From contig JAOTON010001598.1 of NCBI GenBank assembly GCA_034440635.1, positions 372,001 to 436,000 on the forward strand: DNA of 64,000 nucleotides, in the 5' to 3' direction. Of the stretch, positions 1 through 12,092 are shown piece by piece. The notes beneath the pieces were generated by a model. It was not told the origin of the DNA. It saw only the letters and a list, made by a program, of their open reading frames with translations, and did not search any database. How positions within the stretch are numbered: the stretch's first letter is position 1; each line of letters opens with the position of its first letter. This DNA is from Lepas anatifera. Taxonomy: Eukaryota; Arthropoda; Thecostraca; Lepadidae. The position numbers and the translations under genes are program-made.

Positions 1-569
1 ATGAACCCCATGGCCACTAATCTAAGGGGGCATAGCTCCCGTAGAGTCTACGGAGGTCCTCTGCTTAAACAGGGACCTTCTTTGATGATAGTTGTGAAAT
101 TTTCAGAAATCGGGGGCATTATAAAGGTATAAATGGGTACTTAACACTGAATATTGAACTTCGGAGTCCTCTTGTTTGGAAGGGAGCCCCAGAATGACAA
201 AATAATCCCTGAACAGGTCAAGCAGGCCCATTTTAAGAATTAAGGGGCACTAGGAGAACCCGCTGCTGGTAGAGAAGCCGGTGGTCATTGGTATTTATCT
301 ATTTATATTTGCCTGATAAATAGATAGTACACAAAGTATGCATGAATGGATTAGTTAAATAAATCGTAGGTTTACCCTAATACATTGATTAGTAGATACA
401 TGTGGCATGCCCCGATATGTGGGGGCGGCCCCTGGCTGACAAAGCAGGCCCCCTCAACACTAAGGAACGCTCTTTAGCATTTACAGGAGCGGGCGTTTTC
501 GATATTTCGAGGTCAGGCTCCTAAGAAGTTCAATGAGGTCCTGTTTAGTGAAGTCAGGACACGCAGAGG
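1..569. other. unrecognised non-coding DNA
   Basis: No long reading frame, tRNA-like box or repeat shared with the rest of the window was recognised here. The stretch ends at the terminal repeat of a small MITE. Confidence 0.4.
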
Positions 570-729
570 CAGTGGCGGATACCAGGGGGCTTGGGGACTA
601 GGGGTTCAAGTCCCCCCTCAAATGTCCCAGTGCCTATCGTCAATGCATAGCCGGAGGCTGTCCCGCGGCAATGGCGGGTGAAGTTCGAGCTCCCTGTCTC
701 TCTCGAAATAAGTCCTGGATCCGCCACTG
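570..729. mobile_element. small hAT-like MITE, copy 1
   Basis: The stretch begins CAGTGGCGGAT and ends with its approximate reverse complement, ATCCGCCACTG, giving short terminal inverted repeats about 160 bp apart. Similar units with the same ends lie at 6214-6377, 22385-22547 and 58343-58488. The CAGTGGCGGATCCAG-type end is common in invertebrate hAT-like MITEs. The 8-bp flanks agree only in part, so the superfamily is an inference. Confidence 0.6.
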
Positions 730-2254
730 CGCTTAGACCCCCGCTGCAGAGGAGTCCCCGAGCAACATCAACACCGGTCTGAGTTATGTTTGAGGCCCCT
801 GGTAAAGGGCCTTAAACATCACTTCACGGGGAGTGGTCATCTCTGCTGATCAGATATCAAACTGCCCAAAAGTGTTAGCTTCTATTGTTTATGACAAAGC
901 TCAGTATCCGGCTGACCTATCAGTGGGAAGGCCCCGTGACTCGGAGTCTGGCATAACTCGAGCAGTCAAGCAGCATCAGTCTGTCATAACCCAAGTCACA
1001 GTCTGCCATGAGACAGGAATGATACGCTCTTTAGGAATCTGCCCCTGGAAATAAGCCCACCACGAGAACCCTGATACGGATCGCAGAGCGTTGATGTTCT
1101 TACCCGTGGCATCAACACCAGAAGCAATTATTGTGTCAACCCCACCAGATATCAGCCAATCAAAGAAACCACAGGCATCACTAGGCACGGAATCCCACCA
1201 ATCGCTGTTCACTGTCCCACCAATCACCTCACTGTTTTCGGCTGCATCGTCCCAGAACACAATAAAACAGTATACAAAGTATGTTTAGTTAACCGATCTA
1301 AAACAATTGCCAGAAAGCGTACCTCACGGAATAACCGCAAATTTTCAGATCCAATATTGTCACCAACTTGAGCTGAAGCGAATGAAAATGCAGTGTAATC
1401 ATCACCTTTCATAGCTGTCACTGAAGCGGGTGCCAGGGAGCATAATTGCTGCGTTTTCGCTCGCAAAAACATTCGACTTCAGACATATTGAGTATGCTGA
1501 GGTTTGTTGCAATCGGATGAGCTGCAGATGACAATGGATCCCAATCCGAGGAATTCTATGGTTTGAGTAGTTTGACGTGATCATGTTGGGTGTGATTTCC
1601 GTCAGATAGGGATTGCAGTTTCTCCAGTCTCCCTAGTTTTCTGTTGCGATGAAGTGGCTGATGCTTTTCACCCAAATTTTGGTATGCGTGTAAAAGCAAT
1701 GTTCTTTAAAGCCTGACTTAAAAGGTAGAGAATTGTCATGGTCACATCGAATCCAGCGTAAACTGTGATCTGCGTCGACATTTACTTCATATCATAGTCA
1801 ACTTTGTAATTTGCCTTAAGTACATGGCAACTTCGGTAACCTCAGATTTCTTAAAAATGTTTATTGTGAGAAAGAGCACGGAAAGAATGTGACATAAACA
1901 CTTTGGGTAAAAAATGTGGACTTTCAAAAAAATTGTGGATGAAGGAGGCTGCAGATTCTTTAGCTTCCTTATGTTTCGGTTTCAAATGCGGTGGCTGATG
2001 CTTTTCACCCAAATTTTATATTTCTTAGAAGAATTGGCTTGAACAGAATTGGGTGACGTGGAAAAGTTTGGGACAGGCCTTGGAACAATTTTTTGCTCGA
2101 ATTCTGGTTGATTATAACTTTGAAAAAGATATAGGATCATTAGCATGTGACCAAACATATCACAGCTCTTCTCTGCAGCTACGAAATTACTAGACCATGA
2201 TCATGCACAGGACCAGGGTACTGTATGCATTAACTAAACGATAGTTCAAAAATA
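730..2254. other. mostly unrecognised DNA with weak coding-like minus-strand stretch
   Basis: On the minus strand 976-1472 carries two adjoining open frames with an ordinary amino-acid mix (many Trp, Gly and Asp in 976-1260), but a frame change separates them, there is no good start and no family was recognised. They could be remnants of a decayed gene or chance. A short phrase, GTGGCTGATGCTTTTCACCC, occurs twice (about 1657 and 1990), which suggests a small local duplication. Confidence 0.3.
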
Positions 2255-2593
2255 TCAGCCATCTCTCCAAACCTCCGCCACCATCGGCTGAAGCCTCATG
2301 GTCCGTAGCTCCATCAGTAATTGGACTATCTTCTTTGTAGACTGGTACTCAGTGCTGCTATAACGAGTCTTGAGCTCGCTTGCTGGCAAAAGAATAAACA
2401 CCACGGGGACTGACCTGAATTGTTCCGCCGGCGCAGCGGAATCTACCCTGTAGAGTGCATCCGCCGCGTTGCGAGCCATAGACCGAAGTAGTCCCAGAGG
2501 GGAACTTCGCTGGAGCCACCCACCATGTTTGTTCAGTCGCTGCAAAACAACGGGCGGCTTTGTATCCAAACCAAGCTCCCAGTGTGAAGGAAG
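2255..2593 (-). CDS. putative terminal coding exon, unknown protein
   Basis: Read on the minus strand, a T-rich tract ending TTTGCAG (genomic 2594-2600) forms a plausible splice acceptor. After it an open frame of 112 codons runs to a stop at 2255. The protein has a mixed composition with a basic middle and the tail RLQPMVAEVWRDG. No domain was recognised and no upstream exon could be joined with confidence. The call rests only on the acceptor-like sequence and the open frame, so a chance ORF remains possible. Confidence 0.3.
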   Translation of the reverse strand, partial: LPSHWELGLDTKPPVVLQRLNKHGGWLQRSSPLGLLRSMARNAADALYRVDSAAPAEQFRSVPVVFILLPASELKTRYSSTEYQSTKKIVQLLMELRTMRLQPMVAEVWRDG

Positions 2594-2639
2594 CTGCAAA
2601 TGTTCAAGAAAAAACAACTGAGTATCTATGTTTACTAAA

Positions 2640-5600
2640 ATGCTTCAGTTCCGCGACCTCGCACCGCACCGTGGCTGATTCAGCCTCAGCGCCACCGCGC
2701 CGACACTGGCATCGTCCTCATCACCAACCGCTTCACAATCCGGACCAAAACTCGTGAAGAGTTCTCGCAGGGGGTGAATGGGCCCAGCTGTGAACACCGG
2801 CCGGTCACGGCTCGTCCCCGACCGCGTCGGCCGCACGCGCAATCGACGGAGAGACTGACGTACCGCGTCGACACCGACGGAGTCTGCAGTTGCGCAGAAA
2901 GCAACGATCCGCACGGACGATGGGCTCTGCGGCGCCGCGGCCCGCCGCCCTGTCGTCCTCCCGCGCCTGCAGACCAGGGGGCGGCCGCTGCCGCTGCTTT
3001 TTATGTGGTCAGCTGAACTTCTCGCTTATCTCTGCCTGAACAGCCGCCGCGTGTCCTGTATTGCCGTGATGAAGGTTTGATGCCATCCCATGCCGGATAA
3101 ATGCTACTTGAGTGGGTTTGAACTCACCATCGCTGGCTCCTGGACAGGTAGTACGTACATCAGTGACGGCAGAACCGTTCGAATTTAAGGGGGGGGTGGC
3201 ACCATGGGCCTTTAAGCTCATTTCTTTCTAGTCAACACCATAGGGTTAGTGTTAAAATTTCTTATTTAAGGGGGAGCACCGCACCCCGGTGCTTCCCCCA
3301 GTTCCACCGCCAGTGACATACATGTAGCATACACGTGTACGCAGGCTTTAGGGGTGCTTGGCAGGCTTGGGATATGAGCGGAACAAAGGGATTTTGTCCA
3401 CGGTGTATTTGTATTATGCCTTGTTTCACAGTATCGTTTGTACAGAACATTAAGACTCACCGTCTATGACTACTTTTAAACAAGAACGCTCCTAGGGAAC
3501 AGGGAAAGCATGAATACTCTGCGAAACAAAGGGAATTTCCCTAGCTTGTCAAATGGAAACATCTGCGGTTTGGTCATCAAACATTCTAGGAAAGTTAGCA
3601 CCGGCCTTCTTAGATTGAGTTGTGTGAGATTCCTCTCGACATCTTTCGATGGATTACAAATTGCTGCGTTTGAAGCTACCTTTAAAGGTGACATTTAAGT
3701 GGACCTGTGCTGACTTTTGGCGTGGTACGTAAGGAATTTTGATGTTGAACCATACGGATCCGGGTGAAAACTTGCTAAGATAATACAAGAATGGAGTATA
3801 TTTATTACCTATGCATTGCGCTCGTTACTTTAGTGTGATATGAATCCAATTCTTTCTAGCAGAAGAGCTGTGTGGTGTAGGTCGACTTTTGACAAGACAT
3901 TGAGATGCCAAACATGTATTCAAGCTTTCTGCTCGTCAGTATGCCATCATGGACTCTAGAACACGGCCGCTTCAGAAATGGTCCCATTGGAGCCCAGCCA
4001 ATCTATATTGGACGAGCAGGGCGGCCCATCCTTCCGATCACCGCTGCAGCTCGACTGTCATATCGGGAATTGCAAGTGTCCACGATCACCAACGCCTGGT
4101 GGTCGCCTGCGACATCCTCTCGGATTTCCGGGCCTGAAATTCTACAGCTCGCCCGCCCTCACCGACGGCACCATGTTCCCGAGTTGTGCTATTTACAAGC
4201 CTGGAGGAAAACTGTTCCAGCTATATTGGCGCGCTGCTTGGACCTGAGGGATTCGTTAAACTTCAATCCCCCTCAGTTCCGCCTGCGACTTGGTCCAAGT
4301 TTGCGTTTTTAATGCGATTGAGGCGGTGCATAGGCTGGCGTCGGCTTAGGTCGGCCGCCGCCGGCCAGCTTCGATCGGGGTGGTTCCATTTGGCCCTCTA
4401 CAGTCTGCAAACTGGGCCTGCTGTTGTGCTGCAGACCCTGCGATCCGAGAGAACGCGATTTATTCCGTCATCCCTGCCGGCATATTGGGGCGCCGGCGGC
4501 ATCAGCGAAAGAAGAGTGAAAATAACAGCCACCGACCGGCTGATTTCGAATAGACTGCTGTTGACCTATCGGGCACTGGTGAGAAAGGAGAGACTATCTG
4601 ATGTTTGATGGGAGTTGAGCTAGTTTGAAGGACTTCAGTGCTGACGGGTTTCATGATGAATTAGGTGGTGCTTTATTTTCTGGTGAAAGCTATTACAGAA
4701 CCGTGTTTTACTTTTCTGCTGGGAATGTTTATTTACTAACCGAAAGGTCTTACTTAATTTTTTGGTCATAAATTCAGCCCAGGGAGAGGTATATGGCTCT
4801 AATTCAATAGCTAGGGAATTTTATTTCATGTCATTCATCGCTTGATTAGCTCAAGTATTTAGTCGCCATGTTTTCAATAACTTGTGCTGTTCCGTATACC
4901 TCATGCTCCCAGTATCAGAATAAGCTAAAGATACCCTCGAAGTGAGCAATGTGCCACTTCCATTTATCCAGCTCTCTGAATATGAGCCTGGCCTTTTTCT
5001 CTAACAACTCTACGAAAACTCCTCCCAGTGGTTATTCATCACAGGTACAGCTGTAAAGGCCAATCGACCTATAACGCCGGTGTGCTCTAAAGGGCCAAAC
5101 ATAATAAGAGGAGTACACTACACAGTGCCACACCTCTCCCTGGTCCTGTACTCCGTCGCACTCCCATCTCCCGTTGCCCTGCACGCGCTGGGGCGCACCT
5201 GCCGCGGCGGCGCGTCGCCGCCACTCGCCGTCGCGTCGCCGGCGACGGGGCGCTCTCTGACAAACGACGTGCACTCCTGCGTCGTCGTGGCAGGTCCCTG
5301 TGGAGGCCGGCCCCTCGCGGCGGGCGGCCGCTGCCGTCACTCTGTGTTTTCTGGCCGTGTAGAAGGCGGGAACGGTAGGAGAGTGGTGCGGCCTACTGGG
5401 TGTCGGAGAGCCAGCGGCGCCGGCTGGTAATCCGCCGCGCTGTGGACTGCGTGCAGGCGGAGAGGTGTTTTATTGTAAGCACAGGCGGCGTCTGGAATCC
5501 ATTTTCAAAACTTCAGTTTGTTATAGATTAATTATACACTCGTATTGCAGTTCCATTTTGAGGCTGTTATATCATCGCAATTAGAATCAAGACTTTGATG

Positions 5601-6213
5601 TGAAAACATTTAAAAACGGTATTTTCTTTTGGTCCTAAATGCGCATAGAGCTCGCAAACCGAGTGACAAGCTGCGTTCACGCAGGCATGGAGGTGGCTCA
5701 GGCGTCTTCTGGCTTTGCGCCGTCAGCTCACATTGTGTATGCGGCTCATATCTTGGCCCAGTTAAAACAATCTATTGTGACTGGAAGCGCAGACTGCTCC
5801 CGGCGAATTCTGCTTCCCTGCGCTGTTTTTCATCGGTGTAAATAGATTAAGGCCGCCAGTGGTGACGCATTAGCCGGCCATTGAAACCAACTTTGCCGCA
5901 GGCCCGGAACAACACTATGGAAAACTGTCTGCTGCTGAAAACGTCTTGACCTGTTTAGGTTACGGCTCTATTTTGAACTTATTTGCATACTGGATCGCTG
6001 CTCCGACGGATTGGTGGAGGAATTGGACTCAGAAAGGCTTGCATGCGTCACAACGTAACTTTGGAATGGATAATAATTTTAATTGGAGTATTTGTGTTCC
6101 CGTGATAATAACCACGTATGAATAAATAATTAAGTAATCAAGAAACAGTCGTTCGACGAGTTTCTATAGTTGATAGCTTAAACATGTATGACCCGACTAC
6201 GACACCCATCTAC
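2640..6213. other. unique-looking DNA with CpG-rich patches
   Basis: GC- and CpG-rich patches lie at about 2640-3000, 4000-4560 and 5150-5460. They hold overlapping open frames on both strands, as expected where stop codons are rare, and none shows a known domain. At 3190-3300 a stretch containing CATTTCTTTCTAGTCAACAC is shared, with changes, with 58215-58330, so a small dispersed repeat is present. CpG islands near promoters are possible but unproven. Confidence 0.35.
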
Positions 6214-6377
6214 CAGTGGCGGATCCAGGACCTCATTTCGGGGGGAGGAGTCAAGGGCGTTTGAGCCTCCCCCGTCATGGCCTCGGAACTGCCTCCGACT
6301 GTGTATTGATTGTAGGCACTCTGAAAGGGGGAGCTAGGGGGCTTGAGCCCTCTAGCTCCCCCTTGTATCCGCCACTG
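6214..6377. mobile_element. small hAT-like MITE, copy 2
   Basis: The best-preserved copy of the 160-bp family. It begins CAGTGGCGGATCCAGGACC and ends TATCCGCCACTG. Internally it has G-rich and C-rich blocks (GGGGGAGCTAGGGGGC) that can fold back on each other. It carries no coding capacity, so it is non-autonomous. Confidence 0.7.
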
Positions 6378-7119
6378 GGGTGAGTTCTATCGACATTTTC
6401 AGTCGGCATGGAGACGTCTGCCATGCGTATGAATCGTGCATTTTTTCCATGTGCTAATTTTTCGTTGATCAATATTAAGGAAGACTGGCCAAAGCGCTTT
6501 CCACTGGGTGTTGCAAACAGCCGATTACTGTGGGGTTACCGTGCCCGTGGTATCCATGATGGTTATCTAAACGGCTGATGGATAGCTTAACCTGGCATGC
6601 CAGAGAAACAAGGCATCGGTGGGGCAACTCGCGGTGATTAAGGCCTTACCTATTTCTAAAACTAATCAGCAGCATGGTCTAGTTCTGTCCAACATGTGAA
6701 TGCATGGGACTCCCTACTGGAGAACAGGGTGGTAAACACGTTTTCTGTGACTAGTGAGACGATGTCTAGCTTTTTGGATGACGGTAAGCAAAATAACCTT
6801 GGAAAATTCGATAAGAAATAACTGAGTAATCAATAAATCGCTGTAGTGTGATGAAATCTGAACGAAAACACCTGCTTTGGCGATACCCAATATCAACCCA
6901 AACTTCATCGTTGGCGTAGAAAGTGTGAATGATTTCCATATTGTTATATCTGTGCAAAAAATATTTGCCGCGAAGCTTGCTATTCTCACAGCAGGCCAAG
7001 CCTGTGTAGTCTGGGTCTTCTTTAGTGTTCAGGCGGAGATTGCAGAAGCCTGGATGAAAGAGAAAAAGAAAATAGACGACTAATATGATTAGTTGCAAGC
7101 AGACTGCGCTTCGGGGGAC
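6378..7119. other. unrecognised non-coding DNA
   Basis: Two overlapping open frames at 6714-7209 (minus) are rich in hydrophobic residues but match no recognised family and lack splice or start context. Nothing else could be supported here. Confidence 0.35.
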
Positions 7120-7409
7120 CTCACAGAGAAAAATAAGAACACCCGTATCGGGTGGAGGTGTCAAGTAGAAACTACTACCCTGTCTGGGTGTTATGGGCAG
7201 CGCCACCACCAGAGGTTCAAGGTGTCCGGTTCAAAAATACTCATTTTTAAGAACACCGCTTAGAGGTGTTGATTACCACCCAAATCATCTTTGGCAGAAA
7301 ACGACACCCTCGTGAGGTGTCAGAACCATTCAAGAATGCTTGGTTGTATAACTGACACCATTATATGGTGTTCCACACCAATGAAAGGTAGCTTATTTTT
7401 TAGCGACAC

Positions 7410-7862
7410 CCATGGGTGAAAACGTTGACACCTCGTCCTGGATTCAGTATATTCCCCCGACACTCTAACACGGCGTCATTGTGAACGCTGGCACCTTATG
7501 CGAGTTTCGCATTGTAACGGTAGCACCCTATGCTAGGATCAATAGCAGCGCAGCACCTAGTGTTTGCTTCCATTGTGACCTAGACAACCCAGAGAAGATT
7601 CGCTTCATGACAGTGACACCCCAGACGGGATGTTTTTATTGACGCTTACGCCCCATGTTGGGTCTATTTCGTGACACTGACACCCCTGTTGGATTTGTTT
7701 TGTGACGCTGATACTCCCTGTTGGATTCGTTTCGTGACGCTGACACCTCATTTTAAACCCATTTCGAGACGCCGATACCACATGGTGGGTCCTTTTCGTG
7801 ACAATGACACCCCCATGTTGGACCTGGATCGTGCCTCTGACACCCTATTTATCGTCACATAC
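7410..7862 (+). repeat. degenerate 32-bp minisatellite
   Basis: A motif close to CGTGACGCTGACACCC recurs about every 31-33 bp, with copies beginning near 7482, 7514, 7543, 7576, 7608, 7640, 7671, 7702, 7734, 7766, 7799 and 7831. The units share a following TGTTGGGTCT-like part. More diverged ACACC/GGTGT units continue upstream to about 7130, so the array probably runs further left. Confidence 0.7.
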
Positions 7863-7875
7863 TCCCAATGTTGTA

Positions 7876-8056
7876 TAATAATTGTTGGGGTTTAACAACG
7901 CACCAACTGCGAGGGCCATACGGCGTCGCCAGCTCTCACACTGTTGGCAGGGGATTTTTGGGATCAGATCAACTTATTCAGTGACTCCGCCGGGACTTGA
8001 ACCCGGACCAGTGACTTAGAAGACAAGAGTGCTATCCACTAATCCACCTCATCCCC
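7876..8056 (-). mobile_element. tRNA-derived SINE (head type 1)
   Basis: On the minus strand a tRNA-like head (GGGGATGAGGTGG...) carries pol III box A and box B (GGGTTCAAGTCCCGG), then a body containing GGCGACGCC and a tail ending CCCCAACAATTATT. The head resembles a tRNA-Arg with a TCT-type anticodon loop (CTTCTAA), an inference from the sequence alone. Related copies occur at 16233, 36377, 37056 and 55925. Confidence 0.85.
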
Positions 8057-8877
8057 TTAAAGTTGTATCTTCTTCGTCAGGGTGACGGTATATGTTAGTT
8101 TGCTTGGTGACAGAACCATGTAATAATTTATGATCCTGCAAGTGACAAATATGACAGAGTTTATAGCGTTTATTCTTATCCCTATGTAATACAATGTGAA
8201 ACGGCAAAAAAGAAACTATTCTCACTGATCAAGCGAAAAGTGATTAGTGTCTATAAGCAGTGATAAGCAGTAAGCAGCAAAAAACATCGATTATATTCAA
8301 AAGCACAGCTAGTGTTCAATCGCGGGCTAACATTCCACTGTTCCACAATATGTCATGTCACCCGCCTGCGTCTCTGCGTCCGTGGGCGGTCAGCAGAAGA
8401 TGCGCCAGGCAACAGGACGAAACAGAGAAGCTGACTGGACAAGCCAACCCAATGCAGAAGTGCGGAGAAAAGAAAATGTCTAAACTCTGGATTGTGAACT
8501 CCAAATTCCGGAATTAAGCAATTCCGTGACGTTGTGCCCACGATACAAAACTTTGGCCTGCACAACTTGTATCCACGCCCCGCGCAGGACTGGGCCATCC
8601 AATCAGCTGCTCTGCTCCGCTCCGCTACCCAGCGCACCATCCGCTGGTTGCCGGCAGGCACAGTGGCGCAGGCGAATGGCACACAAGTTGTGAAGTCGCT
8701 GAATTTTAATCCCCATTGAACACCTCTGTTCAAAAGTGAGATCAGTCTGGGCCTCACAAATATAACTATGAGGCCATGCACTGCACGTGGTGGATTCGTG
8801 TTCCCACGTGTTATTGGACTATGTTTGTTTTACCCATGTAGTCCCCCTGGCCCTCACAGTCTCCCCTCAACTCCCCC
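8057..8877. other. unrecognised DNA
   Basis: Open frames at 8353-8781 (minus) and 8534-8719 (plus) overlap on opposite strands and neither shows a recognised domain. No repeat family shared with the rest of the window was seen. Confidence 0.3.
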
Positions 8878-9191
8878 TTACACACCGAAACGAACTCTGG
8901 CTGCTTTCACTTTTGGGTTCTCCCTAGCCTTAAACTTCAGGACAGCGTTGTAGATGAAACACGCTGTGTTATCATAGGATCCTCTGAACTTGAGTTCAAA
9001 AACAGCATGTTCTAAGGCGCACAAGATGAGGAACACCTCTGCTTCCCCCTCGATTGCGAAGGCAGCCTCTTGGCCTGCGATCCGGATGTTTCTCTCCGAG
9101 AAGTTGACGACGACTGCACCGTGGCATTCCCCGTTCATGAGGCTGTCACCACCCTCCGCGGGGGCGGTGGCGAGGCAGCGCACGGTGTGAC
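8878..9191 (-). CDS. putative terminal coding exon, unknown protein
   Basis: On the minus strand the sequence TCTTTTCTTTTCAG (genomic 9192-9205) is a strong splice-acceptor match: pyrimidine tract then AG. An open frame of about 104 codons follows to a stop at 8878. The product has alternating hydrophobic stretches (GAVVVNFSERNIRIAG, AEVFLILCALEHAVFELKF) suggesting beta-rich structure, and a basic C-terminus. No family was recognised and the upstream exon was not found. Both the acceptor and the protein-like composition favour a real last exon, but expression evidence is lacking. Confidence 0.45.
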
Positions 9192-9205
9192 CTGAAAAGA
9201 AAAGA

Positions 9206-11398
9206 GTCGAATATTTTTTTATGAATGCCTTGCCCTTAAGGTTTAGAAGTCAAAGTCCATCAATGATAAAACATTGGCAATCAGGAGATAAATTATCCTC
9301 GCCCGTTAAAGTTCTTTAACACCGCCTCATTTTTTTCCGATGGCGACAGAAAACGTTGGAGCAAAGCACCATCATACTAGCCACAAATTATCCGTAATCA
9401 ATTCCACTGCTTCTCTAAAAATTCTAGTCTCAGGTAAGCTCGCCACGCTCGGACAAGTGACCTCCCTTCCAAGAACGCTAAAGATAGCATTGGTAACAAC
9501 AGTGGTATTCTATCGATATCGATTATCTAGGGTATGGTAGCTACAGGTGATGATGTCTCTATTGGAAAAGCGAGGGGAAAATGCGAATTGTTCCACAAAG
9601 TTTACCTTACTGCTGAACAGGTTTACCTTACCGCTGAAGGTTTCGTTACTGCTAAACAAAGTTTACCTTACTGGTGGAAAACCTCATGATACTGCTGAAC
9701 AGGGTATGTATATGATTTATTGAAACCAGAAGGACTTTTATCTAGACGTTGCGCTTTGGCTGCATTTTTCTCGTGGCTTCTTTCAAGCAATAGTTGTTCT
9801 GAGAATTAGCTAAACTGCATGACATACATTTCTGGGAAACTCCCTGCGTCTTCAATTCTGATATTCATCGGTAAGAGGAAATTATTATAACTGCACTTTG
9901 TTCCACCGACGCCACCAATAATGTTTCGTCATTGTCAGTTCATAGGTCTGATCTGTTTGAAGAGAAGCTACTTTTACCACAGATTGCTCGGCTGATTTGA
10001 AATCACTTTTCTGAATGCCTGAGACTACCTTAGAATTATCCCCATGTCATAAGAAGTAACCTCTGTTCTTCTTGTCACCATGAACTCAGCCAATCCCACG
10101 TACACTCTTTGTACATGATTTACATACCAACGTGCCTTTATGTAGCCTGTATTCACCGGGAGAAGACTAGAATCTCTGGATCGAGACAGACACGTGTTTA
10201 ATAATTCAGCGGGCCGGCTTCAGACCGGAGGTGCAATACATCGGCTCAAACGTCCGCCTCGGCTGCAATACATTGCAATGACCGCGCCGATTAGGCTCGG
10301 GCGGTGTCGGGCCACCGCTCCAGCAGCTCTCATACCAAATCCGAAACGCCAGCTGGCTATAGAGATAGGCAGGATCGCCGACTTTTCCTGCAGCTATGAT
10401 GTAATGCGATATTTTATTCAGAGCCAGTGCGCAGTATCTGCGATCTCGCGTTGGAAGGAGATTGGTCGGCTTTGGACTGTGTCGGCTCGCCACCTCTGCT
10501 GGCTGGCGGCCAGTGATAAGGTCAATGGCTGGTGAAGCCGATCTCGACACATGTCTGGGTGCCGCGTCTCATCAAACAGTCCGGTGTTCCGGTGACCTGG
10601 ACGTATCCGGAGCGAATGCGTCAGCCCCCCCTTCCCACCTCCCCTCGTCCCAGAGTCTCATCCGCTCCAGGTTAGCATGAATAGAATGGAAGCTTCGATA
10701 GAATCAATGGTGGTGAAGTTCAGTAATTTTGTATGTGCAAAACGCTGATATACCACATTTTTATGTGGTATAATAGCTTCCTCATCCTCACTCACTCACT
10801 ATTGCTGATATACCACAGCTTTTCAATGCAGGCCATAAGCGTGAATGATAATGTTTAGGGGATAGCAGTTGCGGCGCTGCCATAGAGGCACACTAGGCAC
10901 TGCCTAGCCACTTAAATGTCGAAGTATGTATGTATTATGTGGAATAAATCTAATTTGACTCGATGTTTAAGTTACAGAGAATATTCCTTTTTCGGATCAC
11001 TGGGTCAAAGAGCCGATAATTTGCATCTCTGCGAATCCACGTTTGCAGCTCTTACCGTCAACAAATGTGACATTAGGCACTTCGCAATTTCGCTGAATCT
11101 GCCTAACACCGTGGTAAACCTAACGTGTGCTTTTTGATTGACATCTCTAATACCAGAAATTCGGAATAAAACTTTATGTGCCAAATTTAGGACTACGGAA
11201 GATGTACCCCTAAACAAAAACACACTAAAAAACATGTAAGGGATATTTTCCTTGCCAAATATAGAACAAATAATTAATAACCAACGTGACCATGGCCGTG
11301 AAATTTATAGTGGGGGAAGACATGTGAACCTTGGTAATGGGGCTGCACATGGAAGACTGTAATTATGTGTCCCAATAAATGCTTCCTAGTGTATATGT
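9206..11398. other. unrecognised DNA with small local repeats
   Basis: Contains the short tandem repeat at 9600-9704 and a GC-richer block at 10190-10660 with overlapping open frames on both strands. At 10749-10772 TATACCACA and its complement form a hairpin around TTTTTA, and the same TGATATACCACA recurs about 60 bp downstream. No gene could be supported. Confidence 0.35.
9600..9704 (+). repeat. short imperfect tandem repeat (about 24-28 bp unit)
   Basis: Four to five copies of a GTTTACCTTACTGCTGAACA-like unit follow one another with substitutions and small indels. Confidence 0.65.
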
Positions 11399-11402
11399 GT
11401 GG

Positions 11403-11539
11403 GTTTGTGCGTGTTGCATGGACGTTGTGCGTGTGTGGGTGTGAGTGTGGGTGTGGGTGTGGGTGTGGGTGTGGGTGTGGGTGGGGGTGGGGGTGGGTGT
11501 GGGTGTGGGGGTGGGGGTGGGTGTGGGTGTGTGTGTGTT

Positions 11540-11571
<32 letters not shown>

Positions 11572-11580
11572 TGTGTCTGA
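11403..11580 (+). repeat. G-rich (GTGTGG)n/(GT)n low-complexity tract
   Basis: Runs of GGGTGT, GGGGGT and TGTG, then (GTGC)n, cover about 180 bp. The many G-runs could form G-quadruplexes on the plus strand. The open frames through it (poly Val/Trp/Gly) are compositional artefacts. Confidence 0.9.
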
Positions 11581-11839
11581 CTCCCTGCTGCGCTTGCTTG
11601 CTAGTTTGCCTGCTTGCTTGCTTGCTTGCCTATGCCTGCATGTCTGCCCTAATTTGCTTACTGTCTTACGAGTTCTCTGGCGAATGTTACTAGGCCTCTA
11701 TCTTTTCGCCAGAATCTCGGAGGGGCCAACACGAATCTCCAGTTTTGGGTAGTCCCGTTAGGAAAAAGACTAACAATCTAACCGGTAATGAGCTAAATTA
11801 TTGTGCATTTAACCTAAATAGACCTGTATTCCTGCTCCC

Positions 11840-12092
11840 TGTATATTTACAGGGAGCTACTACTGGCAGTTTTTACTAATAGTATTGATATTTATTATGC
11901 TTTCTTTAAGCTACTTTCTTTTTCCTAGCAGGGCGTGCCGCGACTTGTAATATTTTATGTTCTGGTGGTGTTAACGTAAGGGTACTGTTGTCGTTGGGAT
12001 CGCGGAGGGGCACGCCTGGCTACCCGTTTAAATGGGTAGCGGACCTTATCTAGCAATAGAATTGCATGTAATAAAACTCATTCATTCCGACG
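11840..12092 (+). mobile_element. possible 3' end of a non-LTR retroelement
   Basis: Two hairpins (CTCCCTGTATATTTACAGGGAG-like at about 11838-11860, and GCTACCC...GGGTAGC at about 12019-12040) are followed by ATAAAA and the short tail repeat CATTCATTC. That layout is typical of CR1/I-like LINE 3' ends, but no reverse transcriptase lies upstream, so this would be a severely 5'-truncated copy. The assignment is tentative. Confidence 0.3.

Noticed and set aside
976..1472. A minus-strand protein gene
   Set aside because: The two frames need a frameshift to join, have no convincing start or splice sites and match nothing recognised; kept only as a weak note.
2640..3020. A gene in the CpG-rich block
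   Set aside because: Five short frames overlap on both strands, as expected from a low stop-codon density; no domain or splice structure was seen.
7980..8056. A functional tRNA gene
   Set aside because: The tRNA-like part has box A and B but lacks proper arms and continues into a conserved non-tRNA SINE body; the same applies to the other SINE heads and to 51074.
7410..9704. CRISPR arrays at the short repeats
   Set aside because: Repeats are contiguous or degenerate with no unique spacers and no cas genes, and the genome is clearly eukaryotic.
11365..11752. Val/Gly/Cys-rich open frames
   Set aside because: They come from the GT/GGGTGT low-complexity tract. A telomere was also considered, but the repeat is not TTAGG-like and is internal.
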